From an uncultured Mailhella sp. (GTDB taxonomy: Bacteria > Desulfobacterota > Desulfovibrionia > Desulfovibrionales > Desulfovibrionaceae): a stretch of 16,504 nt of DNA. Below the pieces are notes generated by a model. That model ran no database searches, had not been told where the DNA came from, and saw only the letters and a list, made by a program, of their open reading frames with translations. The translations under genes and the position numbers were made by a program. The stretch is from positions 1-16,504 of the forward strand of contig CAOMFZ010000029.1 of the NCBI GenBank assembly GCA_948482415.1, given 5' to 3'. Of the stretch, positions 1-8,200 are shown piece by piece. Positions within the stretch are counted from its first letter, which is position 1; each line of letters starts with the position of its first letter.

Positions 1-1739
1 TAGACCAAACTGGGAGCCGGAGATTTCACCACTTGTTTTTGGATATTTTTCCATGTCCGTTTCAGCAGCTGCAAGTCCTTATGAATATGGGTTTTACTTG
101 CTCCCTCACTTGCTGTGCGGATAATAATTCCCATATTTTCACCCGGTTTTATACCGCCAAGCAGAGAACGCAGACGCTGCCGTTCTTCGTTGTCTTCCAC
201 TTTCCGGGAAACGCCAATTTGCTCCTGCCCCGGAGTAAGCACAAGAAAACGCCCAGCCAAAGATAACCACGTCGTCAAAAATGCGCCTTTTGAGCCATTG
301 GGTTCTTTGACAACCTGAACTAAAATTTCCTGTCCCGCTTTTAAAACTTTTTGGATTGGCGGGTACTTGGCTGATTTATCGTCATGCGGCACAAGATAAT
401 ATTCAGGGTGTACCTCATCTATCTGCAAAAATCCATTTTTACCGCAGCCGAAATTCACAAATGCAGCCTGCAAATTGGTATCCACATTATTGATAATACC
501 CTTATAAATATTGCCGCGGATTTTGCTTTGATGTGCCATTTCCACAAAATATTCCGATACAACACCATTTTCCGTAATCACAACTTCCACTTGTTCGTCC
601 GGCACTGTGCTGACATACAAAACTCTGCGCACATGCTCCTGTTTTTCTGCGGCGGTTTCTTTTTTACTTTTTTTGGCACTGCGAACATTTTCTTCTGCCT
701 GAATACGCGCCATGTCACCATCTTCAACAATGGGTGAAAATTCCTGCTCGGGTGTATCTTTGACAGATTTTTTCCTGCGTCCGCGTTTTCTGGCTGTCTT
801 TGGCTTTACCTCCGTATCACTGACAAGCGGTAAAACTGCGTCCGCATCAGGCGCTTCATCAATAACCCCAAAAACACCTAAACCAGCCTGTTCCCCATAA
901 GAACTTAAACTTTCTGCGCCGTTATATTCGGCAATACCATTAATACCGGCAACAAATTCAGCAACTTCCTTTGTTTTTTTGCTGCGTTCCTGTTTGAAAA
1001 GCGTATCTTGTACACTTTCGGAACTGAGAGTTTCCGGACTTACCGAACCTGCACTTTCAGAAAGAGTTTTACTTTCAGAGGCAGAACTTTCTTTTTTACT
1101 TTTTCCGGCACGTTTTTTAGTTATTTTTACAGGCTTCTTTGGACTGCCCTCATTTTGGACAGCGGGAACAACTTGCCCCTGCTCATACAGTGCGAGATCT
1201 TTTCCCCCAATAAGAGCGATATCCTTTGCGCCGGCAACAGCAATATCCTTTCTTGCAGATTCTGCCGGAAGATTTGGCGCAATATAGGGTAATTCCCTGA
1301 CTTCTGATTTTGTAAGCGCTTTGCGCTCTGCTGGACTAACAAGAGCTTTACGGTCCACGGGACCGGCAAGAGCCTTACGGTCTTCGGGAGCTGCAAGCGC
1401 TTTGCGGTCTTCTGCGTTTATGGCAAGGATATTTTCTGCTTCTGTACTTTTCTTTTTGCGTCCGCGGGGTTTTGCAGTTTTTTCTTTTGAATTTTCTCCT
1501 GCATCGGCTTTTTCTGCGCTTTTTGTTGTTTTTTCAGCGGCTGCATCTTGTGCGGCTGTTTGTATTTTGCGAGGTCTGCCGCGGCGGCGCTTTTGCGGCT
1601 CTGCATTTTCTGTTTGGGCTGCTTCCTGCTCTGCCTGCCGTGTTTGTGCTTCATTTTTTTCAATTTTTTGAGAAACTTCGTCCATAGTTTGTTCTTGTTT
1701 TTTAGGACGTCCTTTTCTTTTTTTCTCTGTTTGTTCCAT
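1..1739 (-). CDS. rne: Ribonuclease E/G (Rne/Rng family), N-terminal part, cut by the window edge
   Basis: This is the N-terminal 579 codons of an RNase E/G endoribonuclease, which cuts single-stranded RNA in mRNA decay and rRNA processing. It starts at ATG 1739-1737, with AGGA eight bases upstream, and reads open through base 1. Residues from about 370 match the family: the S1 RNA-binding domain (IRGNIYKGIINNVDTNLQAA, then GFLQIDEV), the GAFLTT and GRFLVLTPG motifs, GVSRKVED, and the 5'-sensor stretch GIIIRTASEGAS. The catalytic metal-binding aspartates lie beyond the edge. Before the S1 domain is an unusual low-complexity, Lys/Arg/Ala-rich extension of about 370 residues. It has AT-hook-like cores GRP at 10-12 and GRP at 54-56, related basic GR patches near 93 and 320, and two tandem peptide repeats. 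It lies 12 bases behind a metallophosphoesterase gene and is probably co-transcribed with it. The family is certain; the choice between rne and rng is less so. Confidence 0.93.
   Translation of the reverse strand, partial: MEQTEKKRKGRPKKQEQTMDEVSQKIEKNEAQTRQAEQEAAQTENAEPQKRRRGRPRKIQTAAQDAAAEKTTKSAEKADAGENSKEKTAKPRGRKKKSTEAENILAINAEDRKALAAPEDRKALAGPVDRKALVSPAERKALTKSEVRELPYIAPNLPAESARKDIAVAGAKDIALIGGKDLALYEQGQVVPAVQNEGSPKKPVKITKKRAGKSKKESSASESKTLSESAGSVSPETLSSESVQDTLFKQERSKKTKEVAEFVAGINGIAEYNGAESLSSYGEQAGLGVFGVIDEAPDADAVLPLVSDTEVKPKTARKRGRRKKSVKDTPEQEFSPIVEDGDMARIQAEENVRSAKKSKKETAAEKQEHVRRVLYVSTVPDEQVEVVITENGVVSEYFVEMAHQSKIRGNIYKGIINNVDTNLQAAFVNFGCGKNGFLQIDEVHPEYYLVPHDDKSAKYPPIQKVLKAGQEILVQVVKEPNGSKGAFLTTWLSLAGRFLVLTPGQEQIGVSRKVEDNEERQRLRSLLGGIKPGENMGIIIRTASEGASKTHIHKDLQLLKRTWKNIQKQVVKSPAPSLV
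1197..1250 (-). repeat. 24-bp repeat, three units, inside the RNase E/G gene
   Basis: Three 8-residue units with core KD[I/L]A begin at residues 164, 172 and 180 of the RNase E/G extension (Lys codons ending at 1250, 1226 and 1202). The DNA period is 24 bp. The array is separate from the nearby 27-bp array and has a different motif. Confidence 0.75.
1315..1422 (-). repeat. 27-bp tandem repeat, four units, inside the RNase E/G gene
   Basis: Four in-phase 27-bp units lie at 1315-1341, 1342-1368, 1369-1395 and 1396-1422. On the minus strand they encode four 9-residue units with core [D/E]RKAL, starting at residues 111, 120, 129 and 138. The units differ mostly where the encoded residue also differs or is synonymous, so the repeat looks kept at the protein level. 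Confidence 0.9.
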
Positions 1740-1751
1740 AAAAATTCCTAG

Positions 1752-2417
1752 TTATAATGTATATAATTCCATTGCAGGTTCATCTGAAAAAATCAATTTT
1801 CCATAATAACCTGACGCAAAATCCCCAAGATTATAAACCTTTGTTTTTCCGATTCTATCCTTTGCCCGGCTTTCATGAATATGCCCGCAAATACAAAAAT
1901 CCGGCTGATAATCTTGTATAAATTCCAAAACAGCCTTGCTTCCCACATGTTTTCCATTTTTAAGTCTGTCACATGCCGTTCCATAGGGCGGATTATGACT
2001 AACAAAAACCGTCAATAAATCCTTGGGAAGAGGCAAAAATTGTTTCAAATTTTCACGATAAAATTCTTCAGAAAATTCTGATTTCGTTCCAAAAGGAGTT
2101 GGCAGGGAACCGCCCATTCCGAACAGCGCTATCGTATCAAATTTAATTAATTTTCTATGCAAATTCATATTGTTATCTGACAAATATCTATCTGCCTGCA
2201 AAGAATCCATATTCCCAATTTGTGCATAAATTTTTATTTTATATGCTTCTAATTCCTGTAATACTTTTCGGATATCAGATACTGTCCCATTTCTTCCAAT
2301 ATCACCAGTAATCACAACAGCCTGAGCATTCTGAATATCTTTTATTTTATGAATATTCCGTGTTTCGCCATGTATATCACCCAAGAAAATCCAAAACGGG
2401 AAATTTGCAATACACAT
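1752..2417 (-). CDS. Metallophosphoesterase (calcineurin-like fold)
   Basis: This 221-residue protein has the full set of calcineurin-like phosphoesterase metal ligands in order: GDIHG at 13-17, GD at 38-39, GNMD at 68-71, SHNPP at 140-144 and GHIHES at 178-183. Such enzymes bind two metal ions and hydrolyse phosphomonoesters or phosphodiesters, but the substrate cannot be told from the sequence. There is no signal peptide or membrane segment, so it should be cytoplasmic. A perfect TATAAT lies at 2437-2432 on the minus strand, about 14 bases before the start codon, but no good -35 box goes with it. The ribosome binding site is weak (AGG close to the ATG). Its stop is 12 bases before the RNase E/G start, which suggests an operon and possibly a role linked to RNA or nucleotide turnover. 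That link is inference only. Confidence 0.85.
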   Translation of the reverse strand: MCIANFPFWIFLGDIHGETRNIHKIKDIQNAQAVVITGDIGRNGTVSDIRKVLQELEAYKIKIYAQIGNMDSLQADRYLSDNNMNLHRKLIKFDTIALFGMGGSLPTPFGTKSEFSEEFYRENLKQFLPLPKDLLTVFVSHNPPYGTACDRLKNGKHVGSKAVLEFIQDYQPDFCICGHIHESRAKDRIGKTKVYNLGDFASGYYGKLIFSDEPAMELYTL

Positions 2418-2431
2418 CGCCTGAAACCTAC

Positions 2432-2437
2432 ATTATA
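2432..2437 (-). promoter_or_regulatory. Possible -10 box for the metallophosphoesterase-RNase E/G operon
   Basis: The minus strand reads TATAAT here, a perfect sigma70 -10 hexamer, just upstream of the start at 2417. No convincing -35 lies 16-18 bases further upstream; the best candidate is TGTAAT. The leader would be very short. Confidence 0.35.
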
Positions 2438-2565
2438 AAACAATATTTACAAAAATTACATTGCAGTATATTTATTTGTTGGTATACATTAACCAAAATT
2501 TATTTTTTTTTCAAGAAAAAAATAAATAGCTTACTCATTTTTTTAGGAAATTTTCAGGAACTGTC

Positions 2566-3144
2566 ATGGACAAAAAAATATTAAGAAAACGTTTAACTGA
2601 AAAACGAAATGCTCTGCATGCAGACAAAAATTTTATAACATTATGTTTTAATTTACAAAATAATATTATTAATCAGGAACTTTTCAAGTCTGCACATACT
2701 ATTTGCACCTATGCCCCCACAAAAAGCGAAATAGACGTAAATTTAATTGCCCAAACAGCATGGGAGCAGGGAAAAACCGTGCTCTATCCCCGCTGTTCCA
2801 AAACAGAAAAAGGACTAATGAACTTTTATGCATGCGAAAGCTTTTCTGATTTGGAAGAGGGCGCATATGCAATTTTAGAACCAAAATCATCCTGCCTGCT
2901 TTTTGATGAAAATATGCTCAATTTCCCTGATACGCTTATTCTTGTGCCTGCCCTTGCCTATTCTGACACGGGATACCGTATAGGCTACGGACAAGGTTTT
3001 TATGACAGATTTTTAGCAAAAATTCCCCTTGCCGCAAGCATGGGCATTACGCTTTCTGCACTTATTTCCCAAGAAATTATTATTGATCCGTGGGATAAAG
3101 CTGTCCGGTATCTTGCCACAGAAAAGGGCATTCAGAAAATATAA
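2566..3144 (+). CDS. 5-formyltetrahydrofolate cyclo-ligase
   Basis: This 192-residue cytoplasmic enzyme converts 5-formyltetrahydrofolate and ATP to 5,10-methenyltetrahydrofolate, returning the storage folate to the one-carbon pool. The length fits the family. The signature region is at residues 126-150 (LVPALAYSDTGYRIGYGQGF, then YDRFL), matching the family's VPG.AFD..G.RLGYG.GYYDR pattern. The basic start (MDKKILRKRL), the TKSEID segment at 52-57 and the ATE.GI motif near the C terminus also fit. The ATG at 2566 has AGGA eight bases upstream, so the start is well supported. It diverges from the metallophosphoesterase gene and converges on the GntR gene. The family symbol varies between genomes (ygfA, fau, mthfs), so none is assigned. 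Confidence 0.93.
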   Translation: MDKKILRKRLTEKRNALHADKNFITLCFNLQNNIINQELFKSAHTICTYAPTKSEIDVNLIAQTAWEQGKTVLYPRCSKTEKGLMNFYACESFSDLEEGAYAILEPKSSCLLFDENMLNFPDTLILVPALAYSDTGYRIGYGQGFYDRFLAKIPLAASMGITLSALISQEIIIDPWDKAVRYLATEKGIQKI

Positions 3145-3153
3145 AACAAAAAA

Positions 3154-3176
3154 GCCCTGTTATTTAATGACAGGGC
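3154..3176. terminator. Shared terminator hairpin between convergent genes
   Basis: GCCCTGT (3154-3160) pairs with ACAGGGC (3170-3176) around a 9-base loop. On the minus strand it is followed by a long T run (T6-G-T4), a typical intrinsic terminator for the GntR gene. On the plus strand it follows the folate gene but has only a weaker AATATTTTAT tail. It probably works mainly for the minus-strand gene and perhaps for both. Confidence 0.75.
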
Positions 3177-3222
3177 AATATTTTATACAAAATTTTAAAC
3201 TATTTCCTTTAAGGAGCTGATT

Positions 3223-3888
3223 TTATTCTGATTTCATTTTTCTGCACAAATCTTCATAAACTCTGTCAATATGCTTTCCCAACAAACTTGTGGCAAGTTT
3301 TACATCACCATTTTGCATGGCAAAATAAATATCCTGGTGGTCTGATAAAACCATATTTTCCTGCACATCTTCATAACTTTGATAAGAATTATAATATCTT
3401 GTATAAATATTACAACGCAGGAATATGCGTTTCCATGCTTCCAGCAAATAGGTATTGTATGCCATTTTTACAATAAACAGGTGAAATGCTTCATCAATTT
3501 CAACAAATTTTTTAATATTGTCATAGCGCAGTGCCATCACGGAATCTTCCAGCATTCTGTTGATAACAGAAAGCACATAATAATCATTTCGTTCCGCTAC
3601 AATACGAAGAGCCTCGATTTCCAATAATTTCCGAATACTAAAAACATTATAGGCATCATCATGTTCAAGTTTTGGAATATAGCTTCCCTTTTTCGGTACT
3701 TTCTTCAAAATTCCTTCAGAAACAAGACGGTTCAGCGCAATACTAATCGGCGTTCTGCTCATGCCAAAATCAACAGCCAGGGAGCTCTCAAGAATAAAAT
3801 CACCGGGCTTGTATGATTGTTTAATCGTTTCTGTTAATAATCTATATGCTCTTTCTTCAGCATTTAATTTTTCTTTCACATTACCCAT
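3223..3888 (-). CDS. GntR-family transcriptional regulator, FadR/FCD type
   Basis: This 221-residue one-component regulator has an N-terminal winged helix-turn-helix of the GntR family (about residues 8-75; key stretch MSRTPISIALNRLVSEGIL) and an all-helical FCD ligand domain (about 80-215). Candidate metal or ligand residues of the FCD domain are visible: Asp and His in VEIDEAFHLF, His in SDHQD, and His in GKHIDRVY. FCD regulators usually sense small organic acids or sugar acids; the effector here is unknown. It starts at ATG 3888-3886 with GGGAAG nine bases upstream. The gene diverges from sbcDC, and the shared control region holds a perfect inverted repeat over its predicted -35 box, so self-regulation is likely. 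No metabolic operon sits beside it to suggest a ligand. Confidence 0.92.
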   Translation of the reverse strand: MGNVKEKLNAEERAYRLLTETIKQSYKPGDFILESSLAVDFGMSRTPISIALNRLVSEGILKKVPKKGSYIPKLEHDDAYNVFSIRKLLEIEALRIVAERNDYYVLSVINRMLEDSVMALRYDNIKKFVEIDEAFHLFIVKMAYNTYLLEAWKRIFLRCNIYTRYYNSYQSYEDVQENMVLSDHQDIYFAMQNGDVKLATSLLGKHIDRVYEDLCRKMKSE

Positions 3889-3926
3889 GAATGCATACTT
3901 CCCAACTTCTTAAACATTCTTTTTTA

Positions 3927-3955
3927 AGATTACAATTTCATTTAATTATTGTCAA
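3927..3955 (-). promoter_or_regulatory. Predicted promoter of the GntR gene
   Basis: On the minus strand, TTGACA (3955-3950, perfect consensus) is followed after 17 bases by TAATCT (3932-3927). Transcription would start near 3920 and leave a leader of about 30 bases before the ATG at 3888. The -35 lies inside the left arm of the inverted repeat 3949-3971. Confidence 0.5.
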
Positions 3956-3971
3956 TCAAAGAAATTGACAA
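3949..3971. promoter_or_regulatory. Inverted repeat, candidate GntR operator between divergent promoters
   Basis: TTGTCAAT (3949-3956) and ATTGACAA (3964-3971) are perfect 8-base inverted arms with a 7-base spacer. Each arm contains a TTGACA -35 box pointing outward, one for each divergent gene. A dimeric GntR protein bound here would cover both promoters. Part of the symmetry could simply reflect two consensus -35 boxes. Confidence 0.45.
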
Positions 3972-3993
3972 AATTTTACTTTTCTTATTTACT
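3965..3993 (+). promoter_or_regulatory. Predicted promoter of sbcD-sbcC
   Basis: TTGACA (3965-3970) is followed after 17 bases by TTTACT (3988-3993), a 4/6 match to the -10 consensus. An alternative is an extended -10, TGG-TATTCT, at 4008-4016 without a good -35. The TTG of this -35 box is also an in-frame start for the sbcD reading frame, but it is not the likely start of translation. Confidence 0.4.
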
Positions 3994-4042
3994 TTTTTAC
4001 ATTTTTGTGGTATTCTATTCAATAAAAATTTTTAGGGAACTT

Positions 4043-5269
4043 ATGAAAATTTTACATACTTCTGACTGGCATATCGGCAGCACGTTTTTTGGCAAAAAGC
4101 GCTATGAGGAATACAGCGAATTTTTCGCTTGGCTGCTTGATTTTATTCAGCAAAACCAGATAGATGTCCTGCTTGTTTCAGGGGATATTTTTGACACCAG
4201 CCTGCCAAGCAATACAGCCCAAAATTTATATTATTCCTTTCTCGTAAACCTGCAAAAAACGCCCTGCAAGCATGTTGTCATTACCGGCGGAAACCACGAT
4301 TCCCCAAGCTTTTTAAACGCACCGAAAGATTTATTAAAATCTTTTAATATCCATGTCATTGGGTCTGTGCCGCAAAATATTGCAGAAGAAATTATTGCCA
4401 TAACCATCAATAATGAAGAAATTGTTGTTCTTGCTGTGCCTTTTTTGCGGGAACGGGATTTGCAGGATATTGCCATTACTGACAATTTTGAAACAAGAGC
4501 AGAAAAAATTATCGACGCAGTCAAAAACCATTATGCCAGGCTGACCGAACTTGCCCTCAAAAATAAAAATCCCAAAAGCCCGCTTATTGCCATGGGACAC
4601 CTCTATATTGCGGGCTCTCACCTTGAAGAAGAGGGGGAGCGGGAACTGTATATTGGCTCTCTTGCCCAAATTTCAGCAAATATTTTTCCGGCAGAAATTG
4701 ATTATGCAGCCCTGGGGCATATCCATTCCGCACAAAAAATTGCAAAAACGGAACATATTCGTTACTGCGGTTCGCCCCTTGCCATGAATTTTTCAGAAAA
4801 CAAATTTACAAAAAAAATGTTTCTGCTTGAAACAGGTGAGACGCTCAAAATACAGGAAATACCCATTCCTGAATTTCAAATAACAAGGAAAATTTGCGGA
4901 AATTTAACCACTATTCAAGAAAAAATTGAAGAATTTAAAACATTAAATCAATCTGTTTGGCTTGAAATTGAATATACAGGGCAAGAGGAAACGTTTTCAA
5001 AAGACATACTTTTTGAACTTGTCAAAGACAGCAAAATAGAAATCCTTAAATTCAAAAATCAAAAAAATCTTCATACATTCAGCAAAAGTGAAATAATTCA
5101 GCAAAATCTTGAAGAACTCACGCCGCTGACTATTTTTAATGAATATATTCTGAACAACAAAACAAATACCGGTGAAGAAGAAAAATTTTCAGAAGAAGAA
5201 AAGCAAGAATTATTATCCTGTTATCATGAAATTTTAAACCACTTGCAAGAACAAGATACTAATGAGTAA
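4043..5269 (+). CDS. sbcD: Nuclease SbcCD subunit D (Mre11-like)
   Basis: This is the 408-residue nuclease subunit of SbcCD, the bacterial Mre11-Rad50 complex, which opens DNA hairpins and trims blocked double-strand ends using manganese and ATP. Metal-binding motifs are visible: SDWHIG (D8, H10), SGDIFD (D48), GGNHDS (N84, H85), MGHLY and LGHIHS, followed by the SbcD cap region. The frame is open further upstream to 3965, giving 26 extra hydrophobic residues. The ATG at 4043 is preferred: it has AGGG about six bases upstream, it begins with the canonical MKILHTSDWHIG, and the upstream part is promoter sequence. The tail (about 375-408) is charged and Glu-rich. sbcC follows after only three bases, as expected for subunits made together. 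Confidence 0.96.
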   Translation: MKILHTSDWHIGSTFFGKKRYEEYSEFFAWLLDFIQQNQIDVLLVSGDIFDTSLPSNTAQNLYYSFLVNLQKTPCKHVVITGGNHDSPSFLNAPKDLLKSFNIHVIGSVPQNIAEEIIAITINNEEIVVLAVPFLRERDLQDIAITDNFETRAEKIIDAVKNHYARLTELALKNKNPKSPLIAMGHLYIAGSHLEEEGERELYIGSLAQISANIFPAEIDYAALGHIHSAQKIAKTEHIRYCGSPLAMNFSENKFTKKMFLLETGETLKIQEIPIPEFQITRKICGNLTTIQEKIEEFKTLNQSVWLEIEYTGQEETFSKDILFELVKDSKIEILKFKNQKNLHTFSKSEIIQQNLEELTPLTIFNEYILNNKTNTGEEEKFSEEEKQELLSCYHEILNHLQEQDTNE

Positions 5270-5272
5270 AAA

Positions 5273-8200
5273 ATGAAAATACTGCGCTTACAATTTAAAA
5301 ATCTCAATTCTCTCTACGGCGAATGGGAAATTGATTTTACCGATACTATCTATCAAAACGACAGCTTATTTTTATTGTCAGGTCCCACAGGTGCGGGGAA
5401 ATCCACCATTTTAGACGCCATTTGTCTGGCTCTTTACGGACAGACACCGCGGCTCGGCAAAATCACCCAAAGCAGCAATGAAATTATGTCAAAACATACG
5501 GCAGACTGCTATGCCCTTTTGCATTTTGAAACAAAAGGCATACAATATTATGCCCGTTTTGAACAAAGGCGCGCAAAAAACAAACCTGACGGTAAATTGC
5601 AGGATGTTGAACGGAGCATTGCAGAAAATTCGCCTGACAATATTATTTGCCGAAAAAAAACAGACATCAATGAAGAAATTATACGCATTACAGGTATGGA
5701 TTTCCCTCGCTTTACCCGTTCCATTCTTTTGGCGCAAGGGGCTTTTGACAGTTTCCTCAAGGCAAAAGATGAAGAAAAATCCATGCTTTTGGAGCAAATT
5801 ACCGGCACAGAAATTTACTCGGAAATTTCAAAATCAGTTTTTGAACGGGCAAAGCAGGAAAAAGAAAAAACAAATGCATTAACCATTATCACCGATAACG
5901 CCCCAATTTTATTGCCGGAAGAACTTGAAAATTTACAAAAAATCCAGGCAGAGCATAATGACGCCCTGCAAATTCTACATACAGAATTAAAACAAATAAA
6001 AGAGCAAAGCAGCTGGCTTGCTCAAATCCATGACCTTGAAACAAAAATTGCAGACGAACAAAAGCAGCTTGCAGATCTTCAAGTCCGGCAACATAATTCA
6101 AAAGAAAAAGAAATTGCTTTGGAACAAGCTGAAAAAGCAGAAAAACTTGTACCGGAACATACGATCCTTATTCAGCAAAAAAATAAACTGCAAAAACTTG
6201 AAACAGAATGTACAAACAAAGAAAAACAGTTCCCTGAACAAGAAAAAGATCTCAGAGAACTGACAGTAAAACTTGAACAAATCCAAAACGCTTATCAAAA
6301 GGAAAATACATATTATGAAGAAAATATTCCTCTTTTTAATGCAATAAAAGAAATGGATATTATTCTTGAAACAAAAAATAAAACTATTATCGAACAAAAG
6401 GCACAAATTCAAAAAGAAAAGAATGAACAAAAAGAACTGGAAAATAAAATTGCGCAATTAATCAACGAAAAAAATACTATTAACAAAAATCTTGCCCAAA
6501 TCACAGGCTGGCTGCAAAAAAATCAGCATATTGAAACGGTTAAACAAGAATTAAGCGCTATTAAACAAAAATTTTCCCAGCTTGCGGCTATCATTGAAAA
6601 AGGAAAAGAAGCTAAAAAAGAAATTCTTAGTCTGGATATCGCAGTAAAATCCCAAAGAGAAAATAAAAAGGAGCAGGATAAAAAGAAAGAAGTCCTCATT
6701 GCAGACATTGAAAACAACAAAAAGCAGCAGGAAAAAATAACAAACAATATCAATAAATTGTTAAACAATGCGCATTTATATGAATTGCAGAAAGAACTCT
6801 CTCTTCTAAAAGAAAATAGAGAGCTTTGCATAAAAATTGCTTCTCTGGAAGAACACCGCAAAAATTTACAGGAAGGACAGCCCTGCCCTCTTTGCGGCGC
6901 GGTCTCGCACCCCTATATAACCGAACAAAACGCTCTCCCAAGCCATGATACTATTGATACTGAAATTGCCAATCTTGAAAAACGGATAAAAGAAATTGAA
7001 CAATTACAGCATGAACATGATACAATAAAAGTTCTGCTCGAAAAAAATAATGAACAACTTGAAACAACTGCCAAGCATTTGCAGGAACTGGACTCGCTCA
7101 TTGAAGAGAAAGAAAAATCCCTGCAGGAAGCACAAAATAAAAAAACACAATTACTTGCTGATTATGAAAACCAGAAACAAGCATTAGAACAAGAACTTGC
7201 CCTTTTTCATGTTCCTGCTCTCAGCCCGCAAAATGCCGAAACTATCCTTAAGCTTCTGCAGGAAAACTGCACTCAATGGGATATAAAAAATAAAGAAAAG
7301 CAAGAAATTGAGAGACAAGTACAAGAAAAAGACATACTTTTAACAGCCGCTAAGACAAGACAGGAAGCTGCCGCTTATACTCTGAAACAAAAAACAGAAG
7401 CACTAAATACAGAACAAGAAGCATATACTGCCCTCAAAGCGACAAGACAAGAACGCTTTGCACAAAAAAATCCTTTGAAGGAAGAACAAAACTTACAAAA
7501 GGAAATAAAACGCCTTTTGCAAGAAAAAGATCAACTTTTCCGGAAAAAAGAACAGCAAAATAATGAAGTTACCATAACAAAAGAACAAGTTAACCAACTA
7601 CAGGTACAAATAGCAAACGAGAAAAAGCAATTTTTGGAAAATACTGAAAAATTCCGGCAAAAAATAACAGAACATGGATTTTCATCACAGGAAGAATTTT
7701 TAGATGCTGTCCTCAAACAAGACACCATTCAGCAATTACAGGAATTTTTCACCACACTTAAACAAAATATTGAAGTCACAAAAAAACAGCTTGCAGAAAA
7801 TACGCAAAAACTGGAACAAGAAAAAAAGAGAAATTTAACAATAAAAACAAAACAGGAAATTGAGGAACAGGAAAAGGAACTGACTGTCAAACAGCAAAAC
7901 CTTTATCAGGAACTGGGAAATATTCAGGGAAGACTTGAAGAAAATAAAAAAGCTCTTGCTCTCAATACAGAAAACCTGCAAAAACTTGATATGCAAAAAG
8001 CCATACAAAAAAAATGGGACAGATTAAACGGGCTCATAGGTTCTGCTGACGGCAAAAAATTCAGAACCATTGCACAAGCCATTACCTTTGAGCATGTTAT
8101 TCAATATGCGAATAATAATTTACAGCGCTTACAGGAGCGATATGTCCTCACCCGCGATGAGCAAAGTCTGAACAATTTAAATTTAAAAATTATCGACAAT

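Noticed and set aside
1315..1422. CRISPR array based on regular 27-bp units
   Set aside because: The units are contiguous with no spacers, lie in frame in a coding region and encode a peptide repeat.
33..1671. Several plus-strand and other-frame ORFs over the first 1.7 kb
   Set aside because: They lie opposite the RNase E/G gene, whose minus-strand frame is open throughout and matches the family; the others show only its composition mirrored.
2498..2527. 12-base inverted repeat of A/T only upstream of the folate gene
   Set aside because: It is just a T run opposite an A run in AT-rich DNA, upstream of both genes, so it is not a terminator; it could at most be a curved or UP-like element.
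3198..3214. Fragment AACTATTTCC resembling part of repeat copy A
   Set aside because: Only ten bases match, without the AGAGCA end or a hairpin, which is easily due to chance.
3965..4042. Upstream extension of sbcD (26 more codons from TTG 3965)
   Set aside because: The TTG lies in a consensus -35 box, the extra residues are not family-like, and ATG 4043 has a Shine-Dalgarno sequence and the canonical MKILHTSDWHIG start.
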